From positions 227,829 to 291,828 of the forward strand of contig NZ_KE383966.1 of NCBI RefSeq assembly GCF_000422985.1: 64,000 bases of DNA, in the 5' to 3' direction. The notes under the pieces are model-generated. The model saw only the letters and a list, made by a program, of their open reading frames with translations. It made no database searches and had not been told where the DNA came from. The stretch is from Erythrobacter cryptus DSM 12079 (GTDB lineage Bacteria > Pseudomonadota > Alphaproteobacteria > Sphingomonadales > Sphingomonadaceae). Each line of letters opens with the position of its first letter. Position 1 is the first letter of the stretch. Shown piece after piece: positions 1-8,768 of the stretch. The position numbers and the translations under genes were made by a program.

Positions 1-513
1 CTCTCGAGCATCATCGCCCACAAGGGCCCGGCAGCGGCGGAGCAATGGGCAAAGGGCGTGGTCGCCAATTTCCGCCAGCCGCCTCAGGGCAATGACACGG
101 CGATGATCGAGGCCGTGGCCGCCGGCCAGTGCCGCCTCTCGCTCGTCAACACCTATTACCTCGCGCGCTATGCCGGGGGCGATGCCAAGGCGAAGGCGAT
201 CTATGACAAGGTCGGCGTGATCTTCCCCGATCAGGACGGGACGGGCACCCATGTCAATGTCAGCGGGGCGGGGCTGGTCAAGACCGCGCCCAACCGCGCC
301 AATGCAATCCGCTTTCTCGAATATCTCACCTCTGAAAGCGCCCAGCGCTATTTTGCCGATGGCAACAACGAATATCCGGCGGTGATCGGGTTGAAGCCCA
401 ATGCGGCGGTGGCGGGGCTGGGCGCGTTCAAGCCCGATCCGCTCAATCTTGCCGAAATCGGCCGGCACCAGGCCGAAGCGGTGAAGATCTTCGACAAGGC
501 GGGGTGGAATTGA
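1..513 (+). CDS. Fe(III) ABC transporter substrate-binding protein, C-terminal part
   Basis: The reading frame is open from the first base of the window, so the N-terminus (signal peptide and first lobe) lies outside. About 170 residues remain. They show the second half of a type II periplasmic binding fold: a stretch reading LVNTYYLAR, the segment GTHVNVSGAGLVKTAPN and a helix FLEYLTSESAQRYFADGN. These are typical of the FbpA/AfuA/FutA family, which carries ferric iron to an inner-membrane ABC permease. The frame ends LNLAEIGRHQAEAVKIFDKAGWN, as is usual for the family. No permease or ATPase gene follows; the next gene is ferredoxin reductase, so the rest of the transporter must lie upstream or elsewhere. 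The family assignment is firm; iron as the substrate is inferred from similarity. Confidence 0.85.
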   Translation, partial: LSSIIAHKGPAAAEQWAKGVVANFRQPPQGNDTAMIEAVAAGQCRLSLVNTYYLARYAGGDAKAKAIYDKVGVIFPDQDGTGTHVNVSGAGLVKTAPNRANAIRFLEYLTSESAQRYFADGNNEYPAVIGLKPNAAVAGLGAFKPDPLNLAEIGRHQAEAVKIFDKAGWN

Positions 514-646
514 CCGCGCGCCAACCAAGCGCGGCTTTCAGCCCCTATCAAGAAACTGTCTTGAAGGGGGCGCGGCTCTCGGGCAAGGGCGCCCCCGATC
601 CTGCCGCGCCTGCGCGCGCGGCGCAGCGCATCTGGCGAGGCCCGTC

Positions 647-1462
647 TTGACCCAGCTTACCCTGACCCGCGACCAGTTCACCGAAAGCGCGGCGCTGACC
701 GTGGAAACCGTCACCCACGTCCACCACTGGTGCGAGGGGCTGTTCAGCCTCAAGATGACGCGCCCGGCCTCGTTCCGCTTCCGTTCGGGCGAATTCGTGA
801 TGATCGGCCTGCCGGGTGACAACGGCAAGCCGCTGCTGCGGGCCTATTCGGTCGCCTCGCCTTCTTACGCCGAGGAACTCGAGTTTCTCTCGATCAAGGT
901 GCCCGATGGCCCCTTGACCTCGCGCCTGCAATATATCCAGCCGGGCGATCCGATCTATCTCGGCAAGAAGCCCACCGGCACGCTCGTCACCGATGCGCTG
1001 CTGCCGGGCAAGCGCCTGTTCATGCTGGCGACCGGCACGGGCCTTGCGCCCTTCATGAGCCTGGTGCGCGATCCTGAAGTCTATCAGATGTTCGAGGAAG
1101 TGATCGTGGTGCACTCGGTGCGCCATGTCGCCGAACTCGCTTATCGCGAGCTGCTCGAAAGCAAGCTCGAGGGCGATCCGCTGCTCGAGGATGAGGATCG
1201 GGCGCGGATGATCTATATTCCCACCGTCACGCGCGAACCTTTCCACACCACCGGGCGCATCCAGACGCTGATCGACGATGGGCGCCTGTTCGCGCAGTCG
1301 AAGGGCCCCAAGCACTTCGTGCCCGACGAGGACCGCGTGATGCTGTGCGGGAGCATGGCGATGATCAAGGACCACGCCGCCGATCTGGAAGCCCGCGGCT
1401 TCGAGGAAGGGGCGAACAACAAGCCGGGGCAGTTCGTGATCGAGCGGGCCTTCGTCGGCTAG
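647..1462 (+). CDS. fpr: Ferredoxin--NADP(+) reductase (bacterial subclass)
   Basis: A 271-residue flavoenzyme that exchanges electrons between NADP(H) and ferredoxin or flavodoxin in the cytosol. The FAD-binding RAYS motif is at residues 65-68, the nucleotide-binding segment ATGTGLAPFMSL at about 128-139, and a CGSMAM segment near 244. The C-terminus reads FVIERAFVG; bacterial subclass II enzymes end in an aromatic residue followed by a short extension in just this way. The start is a TTG at 647, with a weak GCGAGG about 6 bases upstream; no in-frame ATG lies close upstream. Such enzymes often serve iron-sulfur repair, haem degradation or oxidative-stress defence, and the iron-uptake gene next door is compatible with this, though there is no sign of an operon. 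A hairpin followed by T residues ends the unit. Confidence 0.93.
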   Translation: MTQLTLTRDQFTESAALTVETVTHVHHWCEGLFSLKMTRPASFRFRSGEFVMIGLPGDNGKPLLRAYSVASPSYAEELEFLSIKVPDGPLTSRLQYIQPGDPIYLGKKPTGTLVTDALLPGKRLFMLATGTGLAPFMSLVRDPEVYQMFEEVIVVHSVRHVAELAYRELLESKLEGDPLLEDEDRARMIYIPTVTREPFHTTGRIQTLIDDGRLFAQSKGPKHFVPDEDRVMLCGSMAMIKDHAADLEARGFEEGANNKPGQFVIERAFVG

Positions 1463-1470
1463 GACATGGT

Positions 1471-1493
1471 TGGGGGCCTTAAACCCCCACTTT
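1471..1493 (+). terminator. Intrinsic terminator after fpr
   Basis: The stem TGGGGG (1471-1476) pairs with CCCCCA (1484-1489) around a seven-base loop and is followed by CTTT. It begins about 8 bases after the fpr stop codon. The T tract is short, so termination may be leaky. Confidence 0.5.
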
Positions 1494-1566
1494 CGCGCTT
1501 GACCCTCGCCCGGTGGCGGGCTTTGATCGTGGCAAATCGAAACCCATTTGCCGAAAGAGAACCCCC

Positions 1567-2709
1567 ATGCTCGCCACTGCCAACCGCACCGCCTATAACG
1601 AAGACCACGAGGCCTTCCGCGACACCGTGCGCAAGGTCTTTGCCGAACATCTCGTGCCCTACATGGACGAGCACGAGAAGAACGGCATTGTCCCGCGCGA
1701 CGTGTGGAAGAAGATGGGCGATGCGGGCATGCTGTGCATGACGGTGAAGCCCGAAAACGGCGGGCTTGGCCTTGATTTCGGCTTCAACTGCGTGCTCACC
1801 GAGGAGCTTTCCTATCTCGGCTCCTCGGCCGGCTTCACGCTGCAGAACGACATCACCGCCAATTATTTCGAGCGGCTTGGCACCCCCGAGCAGCGCGCCA
1901 AATATCTGCCCGGCATGGTTTCGGGCGATATCATCACCGCGATCGCCATGACCGAGCCGGGCGCCGGCAGCGACCTTCAGGGCATCCGCACCACCGCCAG
2001 GAAGGACGGCAATCACCTCGTCATCAATGGCTCGAAGACCTATATCACCAATGGCCAGAACGCCGATGTGGTGATCGTGGTGGCCAAGACCGATCCCGAC
2101 AAGGGCGCCAAGGGGATCAGCCTGGTGCTGGTGGATGCCGACACCCCGGGTTTCGAGCGCGGGCGCAATCTCGACAAGATCGGCCAGCACGCCGCCGACA
2201 CGTCCGAGCTGTTCTTCAACGATTGCCGCGTGCCGATGACCAATATCCTCGGCGCCGAGGGCATGGGCTTTGTCCACCTGATGGAGGAATTGCCGCAGGA
2301 GCGCCTCGGCATCGCCGTGGGCGCGCAGGCCGCAGCCCAGCGGGCGTTCGACGAGGCGGTGAAGTTCACCAAGGAGCGCAAGGCCTTTGGCAGATCCGTG
2401 TTCGAGTTCCAGAACACCAAGTTCACCCTCGCTGACCTCAAGGCCAAGATCCAGGTCGGCTGGGCGCATCTCGACTGGGCGATCAAGCGCCATCTCGAAG
2501 GCAAGCTCACCACCGATGAGGCGAGCGCGGCCAAGCTGTGGCACACCGAACTGCAATGGGAAGCCTGCGATGCGGCGCTGCAACTCCACGGCGGGGCGGG
2601 CTACATGAACGAATATGCCATTGCGCGGCTGTGGCGCGACGCGCGCGTCACCCGCATCTTCGGCGGGACGAACGAGATCATGAAGGAAGTGATCTCGCGG
2701 AGCATCTGA
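1567..2709 (+). CDS. Acyl-CoA dehydrogenase, long-chain/isovaleryl type
   Basis: This 380-residue FAD enzyme introduces the alpha-beta double bond into acyl-CoA thioesters and passes electrons to ETF. The family signature AMTEPGAGSD lies at residues 127-136, and RKAFGRSVFEFQ begins the C-terminal helical domain. Near the end the segment is IFGGTNEIMKE: the Glu that acts as base in medium- and short-chain enzymes (YEGT) is replaced by Gly. In the long-chain and isovaleryl-CoA groups the base sits on another helix, and LPQERLGI (Glu245) fits that position, so activity is expected. The ATG at 1567 has GAAAGAGA upstream and gives the usual N-terminus; a GTG at 1513 in the same frame would add an atypical extension. 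A short-chain dehydrogenase follows 12 bases downstream, suggesting a two-gene lipid or branched-chain catabolic unit. The chain-length preference is unknown. Confidence 0.92.
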   Translation: MLATANRTAYNEDHEAFRDTVRKVFAEHLVPYMDEHEKNGIVPRDVWKKMGDAGMLCMTVKPENGGLGLDFGFNCVLTEELSYLGSSAGFTLQNDITANYFERLGTPEQRAKYLPGMVSGDIITAIAMTEPGAGSDLQGIRTTARKDGNHLVINGSKTYITNGQNADVVIVVAKTDPDKGAKGISLVLVDADTPGFERGRNLDKIGQHAADTSELFFNDCRVPMTNILGAEGMGFVHLMEELPQERLGIAVGAQAAAQRAFDEAVKFTKERKAFGRSVFEFQNTKFTLADLKAKIQVGWAHLDWAIKRHLEGKLTTDEASAAKLWHTELQWEACDAALQLHGGAGYMNEYAIARLWRDARVTRIFGGTNEIMKEVISRSI

Positions 2710-2721
2710 GGGGCATGTGAC

Positions 2722-3462
2722 ATGACCGATCCGCTCGACTTCACCGGCCAACGCGTTCTCGTGATCGGCGGGTCGAGCGGGATCGGCAATGGCATTGCCC
2801 ACGGCTTCCGCCAGCGCGGGGCGCGGGTGACCGTCACCGGGACGCGGCCCGATTGCGGCGACTATCTCGAGGCCGAGGATTCCGACTTCACCGGCCTCGA
2901 TTACCGCCAGCTTGATCTTACCGATCGCGACGCGGCTGACCGGCTGGCGGCAGATTTCGGCCCGCTCGATGTGCTGGTGCTGTGCCAGGGCACGGTGCGC
3001 TATGGCCGGCAGGAATTTACCCGCGAGGGCTGGGATCAGGTGATCGACATCAACCTCAATTCGGTGATGGATGCCGCCCGCGCCTTCCACCCGGCGCTGG
3101 CTGCGGCCAAGGGCGCGCTCATCATCGTCTCTTCCGTCGCGGCGTTCAAATCGACCATCGGCACGCCCGCCTATGCCGCCTCCAAGGCCGGGGCGGCGAG
3201 CCTCACCAAGACGCTGGGCGAGGCCTGGGCGCGCGATGGCATCCGCGTCAACGGCATTGCCCCCGGTCTCGTGCCGACCAAGCTGACCGCAGTGACCACC
3301 GAGCACCCCGATCGCCTCGCTGCGAGTCTCAGGAAAATCCCGCTTGGCCGCATGGGCACGCCAGAGGACATGGCCGGAGCCGCGCTGTTCCTCGCCTCGC
3401 CATTGAGCGCCTACATCACCGGCCAGACGCTGGTGGTCGACGGGGGGCTGACCCTGTCCTGA
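2722..3462 (+). CDS. SDR family oxidoreductase
   Basis: A 246-residue classical short-chain dehydrogenase/reductase with a Rossmann fold. The cofactor loop GGSSGIGNGIA is at about residues 13-23, the core SSVAAF is followed 12-13 residues later by YAASK (Tyr-x-x-x-Lys), and the C-terminus reads ITGQTLVVDGGLTLS. All catalytic positions are present. It starts 12 bases after the acyl-CoA dehydrogenase stop codon and is probably co-transcribed with it. A role as a 3-hydroxyacyl-CoA or related dehydrogenase in the same pathway is plausible, but the substrate cannot be read from the sequence. Confidence 0.85.
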   Translation: MTDPLDFTGQRVLVIGGSSGIGNGIAHGFRQRGARVTVTGTRPDCGDYLEAEDSDFTGLDYRQLDLTDRDAADRLAADFGPLDVLVLCQGTVRYGRQEFTREGWDQVIDINLNSVMDAARAFHPALAAAKGALIIVSSVAAFKSTIGTPAYAASKAGAASLTKTLGEAWARDGIRVNGIAPGLVPTKLTAVTTEHPDRLAASLRKIPLGRMGTPEDMAGAALFLASPLSAYITGQTLVVDGGLTLS

Positions 3463-3511
3463 CACCCGCGGCGACGGGTCATTCCCCCCGCGCTTCGCAT
3501 TGCTGTAATCC

Positions 3512-3529
3512 CGTCACAAACGCGTCACA
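3512..3529 (+). promoter_or_regulatory. Possible PhoB-like direct repeat upstream of the response regulator
   Basis: CGTCACA occurs twice, starting at 3512 and 3523, an 11-bp spacing that matches the period of Pho boxes (7-bp CTGTCAT repeats separated by 4 bp). A third GTCAC follows at 3537. The match to CTGTCAT is only partial. It could equally be the binding site of the regulator encoded immediately downstream. Confidence 0.3.
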
Positions 3530-3568
3530 CCCTTGCGTCACTCCCGCCCCAAACGGGGCCGGCTGAAC

Positions 3569-4243
3569 ATGGATGTCGTCAACATCTTCCTGACGAGCGA
3601 ACTGGGCGAGAGCCTTGAGGATTTCGTCCATGACCAGCGCCGCTTCACCTTCGATCGGCTCGGGCCGGATGGCCCGCGGCGGCTGGTCGAGGGGCCGATG
3701 TGGGCCTTTGTTGATTGGGTGATGGACGATCTGGCCGGGCTTGAAATGTGCCGCCGCCTGCGCGCCGATCCGCGCACCATGGATGCCCATGTCACCATGG
3801 TGCTCGAGGAGGACGATCCCGAAGATCGCCGCCGGGCGCTGCGCGCCGGGGCGGATGACTATGTGATCGGCCCGCTCACCCGCACCGCGGTGCTCGATCG
3901 GGTGCTGGCGCTGCAATCGCGCCAGGCCGAACGCCACGCCACCCGCCGCTTCGAGGTCGGCGCGCTCTCGATCGACATGGCCGCGCTCCAGGCGCGCTGG
4001 GCGGGCGAGCCGATTGTGCTGAGGCCCAACGAGTTCCGGCTGCTGCGCTTTTTTGCCGAAAATCCCAACCGGGTGCTCACTCGCGCGGAGCTGATCAACG
4101 GCCTTGGCAAGCGCGAGCCGCCGATCGACGAGCGCACCGTTGATGTCTGGATCGGACGGTTGCGCCGGGCGATCAAGGCCGCGGGCGGGGGCAATCCTTT
4201 GCGCACCGTGCGCTCGATGGGCTACGTCTTCGATCTCAATTGA
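3569..4243 (+). CDS. OmpR/PhoB-type winged-helix regulator with degenerate receiver
   Basis: A 224-residue two-domain protein. Residues 1-115 have the length and hydrophobic pattern of a receiver. Asp49 in AFVDWVMDD sits where the phosphoacceptor belongs, but the acidic pair normally found after strand 1 is missing (NIFLTSEL), and the conserved Lys before Pro is Gly (DDYVIGPLTR, Gly101). Phosphorylation control is therefore doubtful. Residues 125-224 form a complete winged helix (LRPNEFRLLRFFAENPNRVL, then RTVDVWIGRLRRAI and VRSMGYVF). The start ATG at 3569 is preferred over a TTG at 3533. No histidine kinase lies nearby, so it is an orphan. The direct repeats just upstream may be an autoregulatory site. 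The targets are unknown. Confidence 0.8.
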   Translation: MDVVNIFLTSELGESLEDFVHDQRRFTFDRLGPDGPRRLVEGPMWAFVDWVMDDLAGLEMCRRLRADPRTMDAHVTMVLEEDDPEDRRRALRAGADDYVIGPLTRTAVLDRVLALQSRQAERHATRRFEVGALSIDMAALQARWAGEPIVLRPNEFRLLRFFAENPNRVLTRAELINGLGKREPPIDERTVDVWIGRLRRAIKAAGGGNPLRTVRSMGYVFDLN

Positions 4244-4292
4244 AGTCTGCCGTGCGCGGGGTGGGCCCGCCGCTGCGCGCCCGGAAACAGAA

Positions 4293-4318
4293 AGGGCCGC
4301 CCGCTGTGGGGTGGCCCT
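4293..4318 (-). terminator. Intrinsic terminator downstream of the TonB receptor
   Basis: Bases 4293-4302 (AGGGCCGCCC) pair with 4309-4318 through a ten-base-pair stem with one G-U. Read on the minus strand, the hairpin is followed by TTTCTGTTT, so it should terminate the receptor transcript arriving from the right. Confidence 0.6.
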
Positions 4319-4354
4319 CGCTGCGGCTGGCTTCAAGCGCGCCTTTCGGCGCGC

Positions 4355-7060
4355 TCAGAAGCTCGCCTTGAGTCCGACCGAGAAGCTGGTGCCGACCTGG
4401 TAGGTGTTGATCTCGGCGCGGTTGCCGTTGATCGCCTGGAACTCGAAATTGTCGCGCCCGAAGATGTTGCGCGCCTCGAGCGAAAGCTCGAGCGGCACCC
4501 CGCCGAGCTTGAACTCGGTGCGGCCCACCACGTCCACCGTCAGCCCCGGGTCCTCGACCACGTCGGGCAGCGCCCCGCCGCGCAGGGTGACGCGCTCGCT
4601 CGCATAGTTGAGCAGCACGGTGAGCTGCTGCACCTTCTCGGTATCCTCGATCCCGATCGAGAGATTGGCGACGTGGTCGGACTGGCCCACCAGCGGCGCC
4701 CCGTCATCAAACAGGTTGGTGGCACGCTGTTCGGGCGCGCCGGGGATCGGGGCGAGGTCGTCCGGCCCGACCGCAAGGCGCGACTGGGTGTAGGTGTAGT
4801 TGGCGAGGATCAGCAGCTGCTTGGTCTCGAACAACCCGCCCCAATTGGCAAGGTCGATGGCATAGGACAGATCGATCTCGCCGCCATACAGCTCGGCCGA
4901 AGGCGCGTTGGCATAGCTGGTCTCGATCACCCCCGGGGCGGTGATGAGGAAGTTTTCGATCGGATTGTCGATCTTCTTGTAGAAGCCGGCAAGGCTGATC
5001 TTGTTGCGGCGGCTGAGATAATATTCGGCGCGCGCCTCGGCATTGGTCAGCTCGCTGTCCTGCAGGAAGGGGTTGCCGCGGAAGCGCCGGTTCGATTCGG
5101 GATCGAAATAGGTCTGTTCCACCAGCTCGCGGAACTGCGGGCGGGCGATGGTCTTGGACGCGGCAAGGCGCAGCTGCAAATCGTCGGTCACCTCCCAAGT
5201 GATCGTGCCTGAAGGCAGGAAATACTGCTCGGCGATCCGCGTCGGCGTCGGCTGGAAGGCGCTGCCGAAGGCGGGATCGGGCGCGGCCACCTGCAGCCCG
5301 TCCTCGAAGCGCACCCCGGCCTCGATGCTCAGCCGGTCGGTCGGGCGATAGCGCGCAAGGCCATAGCCGGCGTGGATCTTCAACCCGGCATCGAAGGCCG
5401 GGAAGGGCGTCGGGTCGGAGACGGTGATGTTGAAGATCGGCACGCCATCCGGGCCGACTGCAAGCGTTGCCCCATTGATGATCTCGCCCGGCTGGCGCAG
5501 CCCGAGCGCGCGCAGCACCGTGGTGAACTGTTCGGACGAGCTGATCAGCGGACGCACGATAAAGGAGAGCGAGCGGCGCGAGGTATCCGAATAGGAATAG
5601 CCCGCGGTGAGCGAGAGATTGTCGGTAAGCTCGTAGGTCACGTCCGCCCCGCCGAACCACAGCTTTTCGCGCAGGTCCTCAAAGCCGACCTGGATGCGCT
5701 CGGTGCCGCCGATCAGCGCGCCGACATCGACCACGAACTTGTCGCCGAAGGGATCGCCAGCGATGTTGGTGCGGAAATAGGGCACGATCGCATTGTAGGG
5801 CGCTTCGCGATCGGTTTGGGCGTAGCCGCCGCGCAGATCGATCTCGAGCTTGTCGAAATTGAACTCGGCCACCAGCTGCGAATCCATCAGCTGGCGCTCG
5901 AACCAGCCGGTCTGCTGGGTCTGGAAATCGAACCCGGTGACACGGTCGGTAAAGAAATCGGTTCCGCGCGAGAGCCGCGCGGTCTTGAGCGTGTCGCGGA
6001 TATAGAGGTTGGTCCAGCGGATCGTGTGCTCGCCGACATCGAGGCCAAGGCCGAGAAGGCCATTCACCAGCACCTTGTTGTCGGTGATGAAGGTGTTGGA
6101 ATCGAAGATGATGTCGCCCGCCTCGGCATTGCCGAACTGCTGGCTGATGACCGACCGGTTGCGCCAGGAATTGCTGATCCCGGCGGTGGCGATGATGCCG
6201 AGATAATTGCCATCCCCGATCTCGAACGAGGTGCCCCCGGTGATGTTGGCGGAGAAATTGACCGGCAGCGCGTTGTTCTTCTGCAGGGTAACAAGGTTGA
6301 GCGGCATGATCTGCCCGGCAAGCTGGCGCTGGAGATCGGCCGAGGCCTCGTTGACGCGGGTGCCGGTGGCGATCAACTGCTGGAGCGCGGAGGGAAAATC
6401 GCGGTTGCCATTGTCGAAGCCGAAGGTGTCCCAGCGGCTGCCGAAATAGGTGAGGCCGTTTTCAAAGGTGGTCTCGCTGTCGCCGCTGATGGAGCCGCCG
6501 ATGGTAAGGAAGCTCTCGGTCGGGATCGCCTTGGTGGTGAGGTTGATCACCCCGCCGCCGAACTCGCCGGGGAAGTTCGCAGAATAGGTCTTCTGCACAA
6601 GGCTCGAGGAGATCACGCTGGTGGGGAAGATGTCGAGCGGCACCACGCGGCTCAGCGGCTCGGGGCTGGGCAGCGGCAGGCCGTTGAGCAGCGCCAGCGA
6701 ATAGCGCTCGCCAAGGCCGCGCACGAACACGCGCCCGGCGCCAACGAGGGTCAGACCGCTCACGCGGGTCAGCGCCCCGGCAATATCGCCTTCGCCCGAA
6801 CGGGCGATGTCGGCCTCTGACAGCACGCTCAGCACCTGCGAGGAGGCGCGCACCGGATCGCGGTTGCGCGTACCGGTGACGATGATGCCGCCGCCGGGCA
6901 GCGAGATGTCGGTATTGCTGAGGTCCTCCTGCGGCTCCGGCTCCTCGACTTCCTGGGTCAGCGGATCGCTCGCCTGCTCATCCTGGGCGTGGAGCACCGA
7001 AGGCAAGGTCAGCGAAGTGGTGAGAAGCAGCAGCCCTGCCAGGCGCGTGCCGGTCAACAT
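4355..7060 (-). CDS. TonB-dependent outer-membrane receptor
   Basis: About 901 residues. A signal peptide (MLTGTRLAGLLLLTTSLTLP, cut near VLHAQ-DEQ) is followed by a plug domain starting at GGIIVTGTRNRDP and containing VFVRGLGERYSLALLNGLP and FPGEFGGGVINLTTK, then a 22-strand-type barrel ending in GTSFSVGLKASF with the terminal Phe needed for outer-membrane assembly. Such receptors import siderophores, vitamins or oligomers using TonB energy. The start at 7060 is preferred because it gives a clean signal peptide and has AGGGG upstream; an ATG six codons earlier exists. The gene follows the beta-helix lipoprotein gene on the same strand with a gap of about 136 bases, so the two are probably co-transcribed. 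The substrate is unknown. Confidence 0.9.
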   Translation of the reverse strand: MLTGTRLAGLLLLTTSLTLPSVLHAQDEQASDPLTQEVEEPEPQEDLSNTDISLPGGGIIVTGTRNRDPVRASSQVLSVLSEADIARSGEGDIAGALTRVSGLTLVGAGRVFVRGLGERYSLALLNGLPLPSPEPLSRVVPLDIFPTSVISSSLVQKTYSANFPGEFGGGVINLTTKAIPTESFLTIGGSISGDSETTFENGLTYFGSRWDTFGFDNGNRDFPSALQQLIATGTRVNEASADLQRQLAGQIMPLNLVTLQKNNALPVNFSANITGGTSFEIGDGNYLGIIATAGISNSWRNRSVISQQFGNAEAGDIIFDSNTFITDNKVLVNGLLGLGLDVGEHTIRWTNLYIRDTLKTARLSRGTDFFTDRVTGFDFQTQQTGWFERQLMDSQLVAEFNFDKLEIDLRGGYAQTDREAPYNAIVPYFRTNIAGDPFGDKFVVDVGALIGGTERIQVGFEDLREKLWFGGADVTYELTDNLSLTAGYSYSDTSRRSLSFIVRPLISSSEQFTTVLRALGLRQPGEIINGATLAVGPDGVPIFNITVSDPTPFPAFDAGLKIHAGYGLARYRPTDRLSIEAGVRFEDGLQVAAPDPAFGSAFQPTPTRIAEQYFLPSGTITWEVTDDLQLRLAASKTIARPQFRELVEQTYFDPESNRRFRGNPFLQDSELTNAEARAEYYLSRRNKISLAGFYKKIDNPIENFLITAPGVIETSYANAPSAELYGGEIDLSYAIDLANWGGLFETKQLLILANYTYTQSRLAVGPDDLAPIPGAPEQRATNLFDDGAPLVGQSDHVANLSIGIEDTEKVQQLTVLLNYASERVTLRGGALPDVVEDPGLTVDVVGRTEFKLGGVPLELSLEARNIFGRDNFEFQAINGNRAEINTYQVGTSFSVGLKASF

Positions 7061-7196
7061 AGGTGAGGATCCCCTCATGAATAGGCCTGTGTCATGGTCG
7101 CAGGCTGCTTGGCAGCCGCGCGAGGAAAGCGGCGAAGGGGGGCAAGGCGCTGCACCGTGATGCGGCCTCGCCCCCCGTGCATGTCGAGCCTGCGGC

Positions 7197-8768
7197 TCAG
7201 GCCGGATAGACCGGCAGCGAGGTGCAGGCTCCCGTGGCGCTGTCGAAGTTCTGGATCGACGAGTTGCAGGTCCAGTTGCCGAAGGTGGTGGTCAGCGCCG
7301 CGGCATTCTGGATCGCGCCGATGAAGGCGCGGTTGGGGAAGAAGGTCGAGCGCGAATTGGCCGCGAACGGGGTGCGCCCGTTCTCGCCATCGCCGTTCAC
7401 CACATTGTTGGTAAGGGTGATGGTGAAGGCGAAATTGTTGTTGGTCCCGCCATTGACCGCAGCGGCCGCCTGGGCGTTGGTCACGCCCGCGCCGCCGCGG
7501 ATCGGATCGGTCGCCGGGCAGTTGCCGACCACTGAATCTACCCCGATCAGCGCGGCCAGGGTTTCCGGCTCGTCGATCTGGAAGCACTGGTTGGTGCCTG
7601 CGCGGATCACCCCGTTGGTGAGGCTGAGCGCTGCCCCGCCGCGGGCCTGCACCACCATCGGCGCACCCGAACGGGCCACGAAGGTGAAGTTGTTGAGCTG
7701 GAAACGGGTCTGCGGGATCGCGTTCGAGGGAGTGCGGTCCGAGACATTGGGCGAATCAAGCTCGATCAGGCGGTCGCCAGTGCCCGAGCGCTGCACTGCG
7801 ATCACGGTGTCGAGGTTGACGAGCGCGCCGGTATCAACGTCAAGCGAATCGTCCGAAGCGCCGATGATCGCGAAGTTGCGCGCGTTGAACCCGCCGCCGA
7901 AGAACTCGAGCCCGTCATCCGAGCTGTTGAACGAGAGGAAGTTCTCGATCACCGTGCCCGAACCCGCACCGCCCGTGGTGAGCGATTGGAGCTCGTTGTT
8001 GGGAGCAAGTTCAAACCCGGAGAAGCGGATCTGATTGAAGCGGAACGAACCGGCGTTGTTGGTCGGCGTATTGCCGCCGAAGGGGGTGAGCGTCGCCGCG
8101 CCCTCGAGCCGGCCTTCGCAGGTCGGGTTGTTGTTGGGGTTGCCCGCAGTGTTGAACACCCCGTCGCGGCAGTCGGACACCGGCGCGGTGCCGAGCAGCA
8201 CCACGCCGCCCCACTGCTGCTGGCTGTTGTCGTTGGCAAGGCCGATGATGTTGTCGCGGCTGGTCCAGATGATCGGGCGATCGGCGGTGCCGTTCGACTG
8301 GATCTGGTTGCCGCGGTTGACCACCAGGAAGGAATCCTGCTGCGCGAAGAAGATCACACCCGGCTCGACGGTGAGCGTGACCGCGGTGCCGGTGGTGCCG
8401 GCAAAGCCGCGGTCATTGCCGACATCGACACGGCCCTCGATCTGGTAGAGCAGCCCGCGGATATAGGGCAGCAGGTCATTGGTGGTGAAGCGCGCGGGCA
8501 GCTTGCACACGCGATAGGTGCCGGTCGGGCCGCTGATGGTGCCCGCATCGGTGAGGCCGCCGGGGGTGGCGATGGTCGGGCAGCCGGCCGCGGGCGTGAC
8601 CAGCGACTGGGTCGGCGTCGGCGTCGGGGTCGGCGTCGGGGTCGGCGCGGGCGGGTTGTTGATGATGATGTTGCCGCCGGTGCCCGGCGAGACGATCTCG
8701 TCCGCGCCGCAGCCAGCCAGAGCGACCAAGCTGCAACCCAGGATCAAAGTGCGTTGAATGTTTTTCAC
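7197..8768 (-). CDS. Secreted lipoprotein with right-handed beta-helix-like repeats
   Basis: About 523 residues. The N-terminus has a lipoprotein signal (MKNIQRTLILGCSLVALAGC, where Cys is the lipidation site), followed by a low-complexity (PT)n linker. The rest is rich in Asn, Gly and short hydrophobic strands (IIWTSRDNIIGLANDNSQQQ, IENFLSFNSSDDGLEFFGGG), the pattern of parallel beta-helix surface proteins. Two CxxxxxxxxC-like pairs near DCRDGVF and CEGRL may form disulfides. The start is a GTG at 8768 with GAGGGG upstream. No catalytic motif is recognised. Placed next to a TonB receptor, it is most likely a cell-surface partner (capture or delivery of a ligand). The same pairing with a TPR protein recurs in sphingomonads and Caulobacter as far as I recall; this is background, not visible here. 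Confidence 0.75.
   Translation of the reverse strand: MKNIQRTLILGCSLVALAGCGADEIVSPGTGGNIIINNPPAPTPTPTPTPTPTQSLVTPAAGCPTIATPGGLTDAGTISGPTGTYRVCKLPARFTTNDLLPYIRGLLYQIEGRVDVGNDRGFAGTTGTAVTLTVEPGVIFFAQQDSFLVVNRGNQIQSNGTADRPIIWTSRDNIIGLANDNSQQQWGGVVLLGTAPVSDCRDGVFNTAGNPNNNPTCEGRLEGAATLTPFGGNTPTNNAGSFRFNQIRFSGFELAPNNELQSLTTGGAGSGTVIENFLSFNSSDDGLEFFGGGFNARNFAIIGASDDSLDVDTGALVNLDTVIAVQRSGTGDRLIELDSPNVSDRTPSNAIPQTRFQLNNFTFVARSGAPMVVQARGGAALSLTNGVIRAGTNQCFQIDEPETLAALIGVDSVVGNCPATDPIRGGAGVTNAQAAAAVNGGTNNNFAFTITLTNNVVNGDGENGRTPFAANSRSTFFPNRAFIGAIQNAAALTTTFGNWTCNSSIQNFDSATGACTSLPVYPA
8611..8646 (-). repeat. Hexanucleotide tandem repeat encoding a (Pro-Thr)6 linker
   Basis: Six consecutive hexamers (GTCGGC or GTCGGG on the plus strand) encode alternating Pro-Thr directly after the lipobox region of the lipoprotein. 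Such runs can slip, changing linker length in frame by two residues per unit. Confidence 0.9.

Noticed and set aside
1459..3465. Long open frames opposite real genes (for example 668 codons here, and similar ones opposite ppk, xylD and the VirB genes)
   Set aside because: They follow codon position bias of GC-rich genes on the other strand, have low-complexity Gly/Arg/His-rich translations and no ribosome sites or recognisable motifs.
8611..8646. Repeat tract considered as a CRISPR or regulatory array
   Set aside because: Six-base units without spacers that simply encode a Pro-Thr linker in the lipoprotein.
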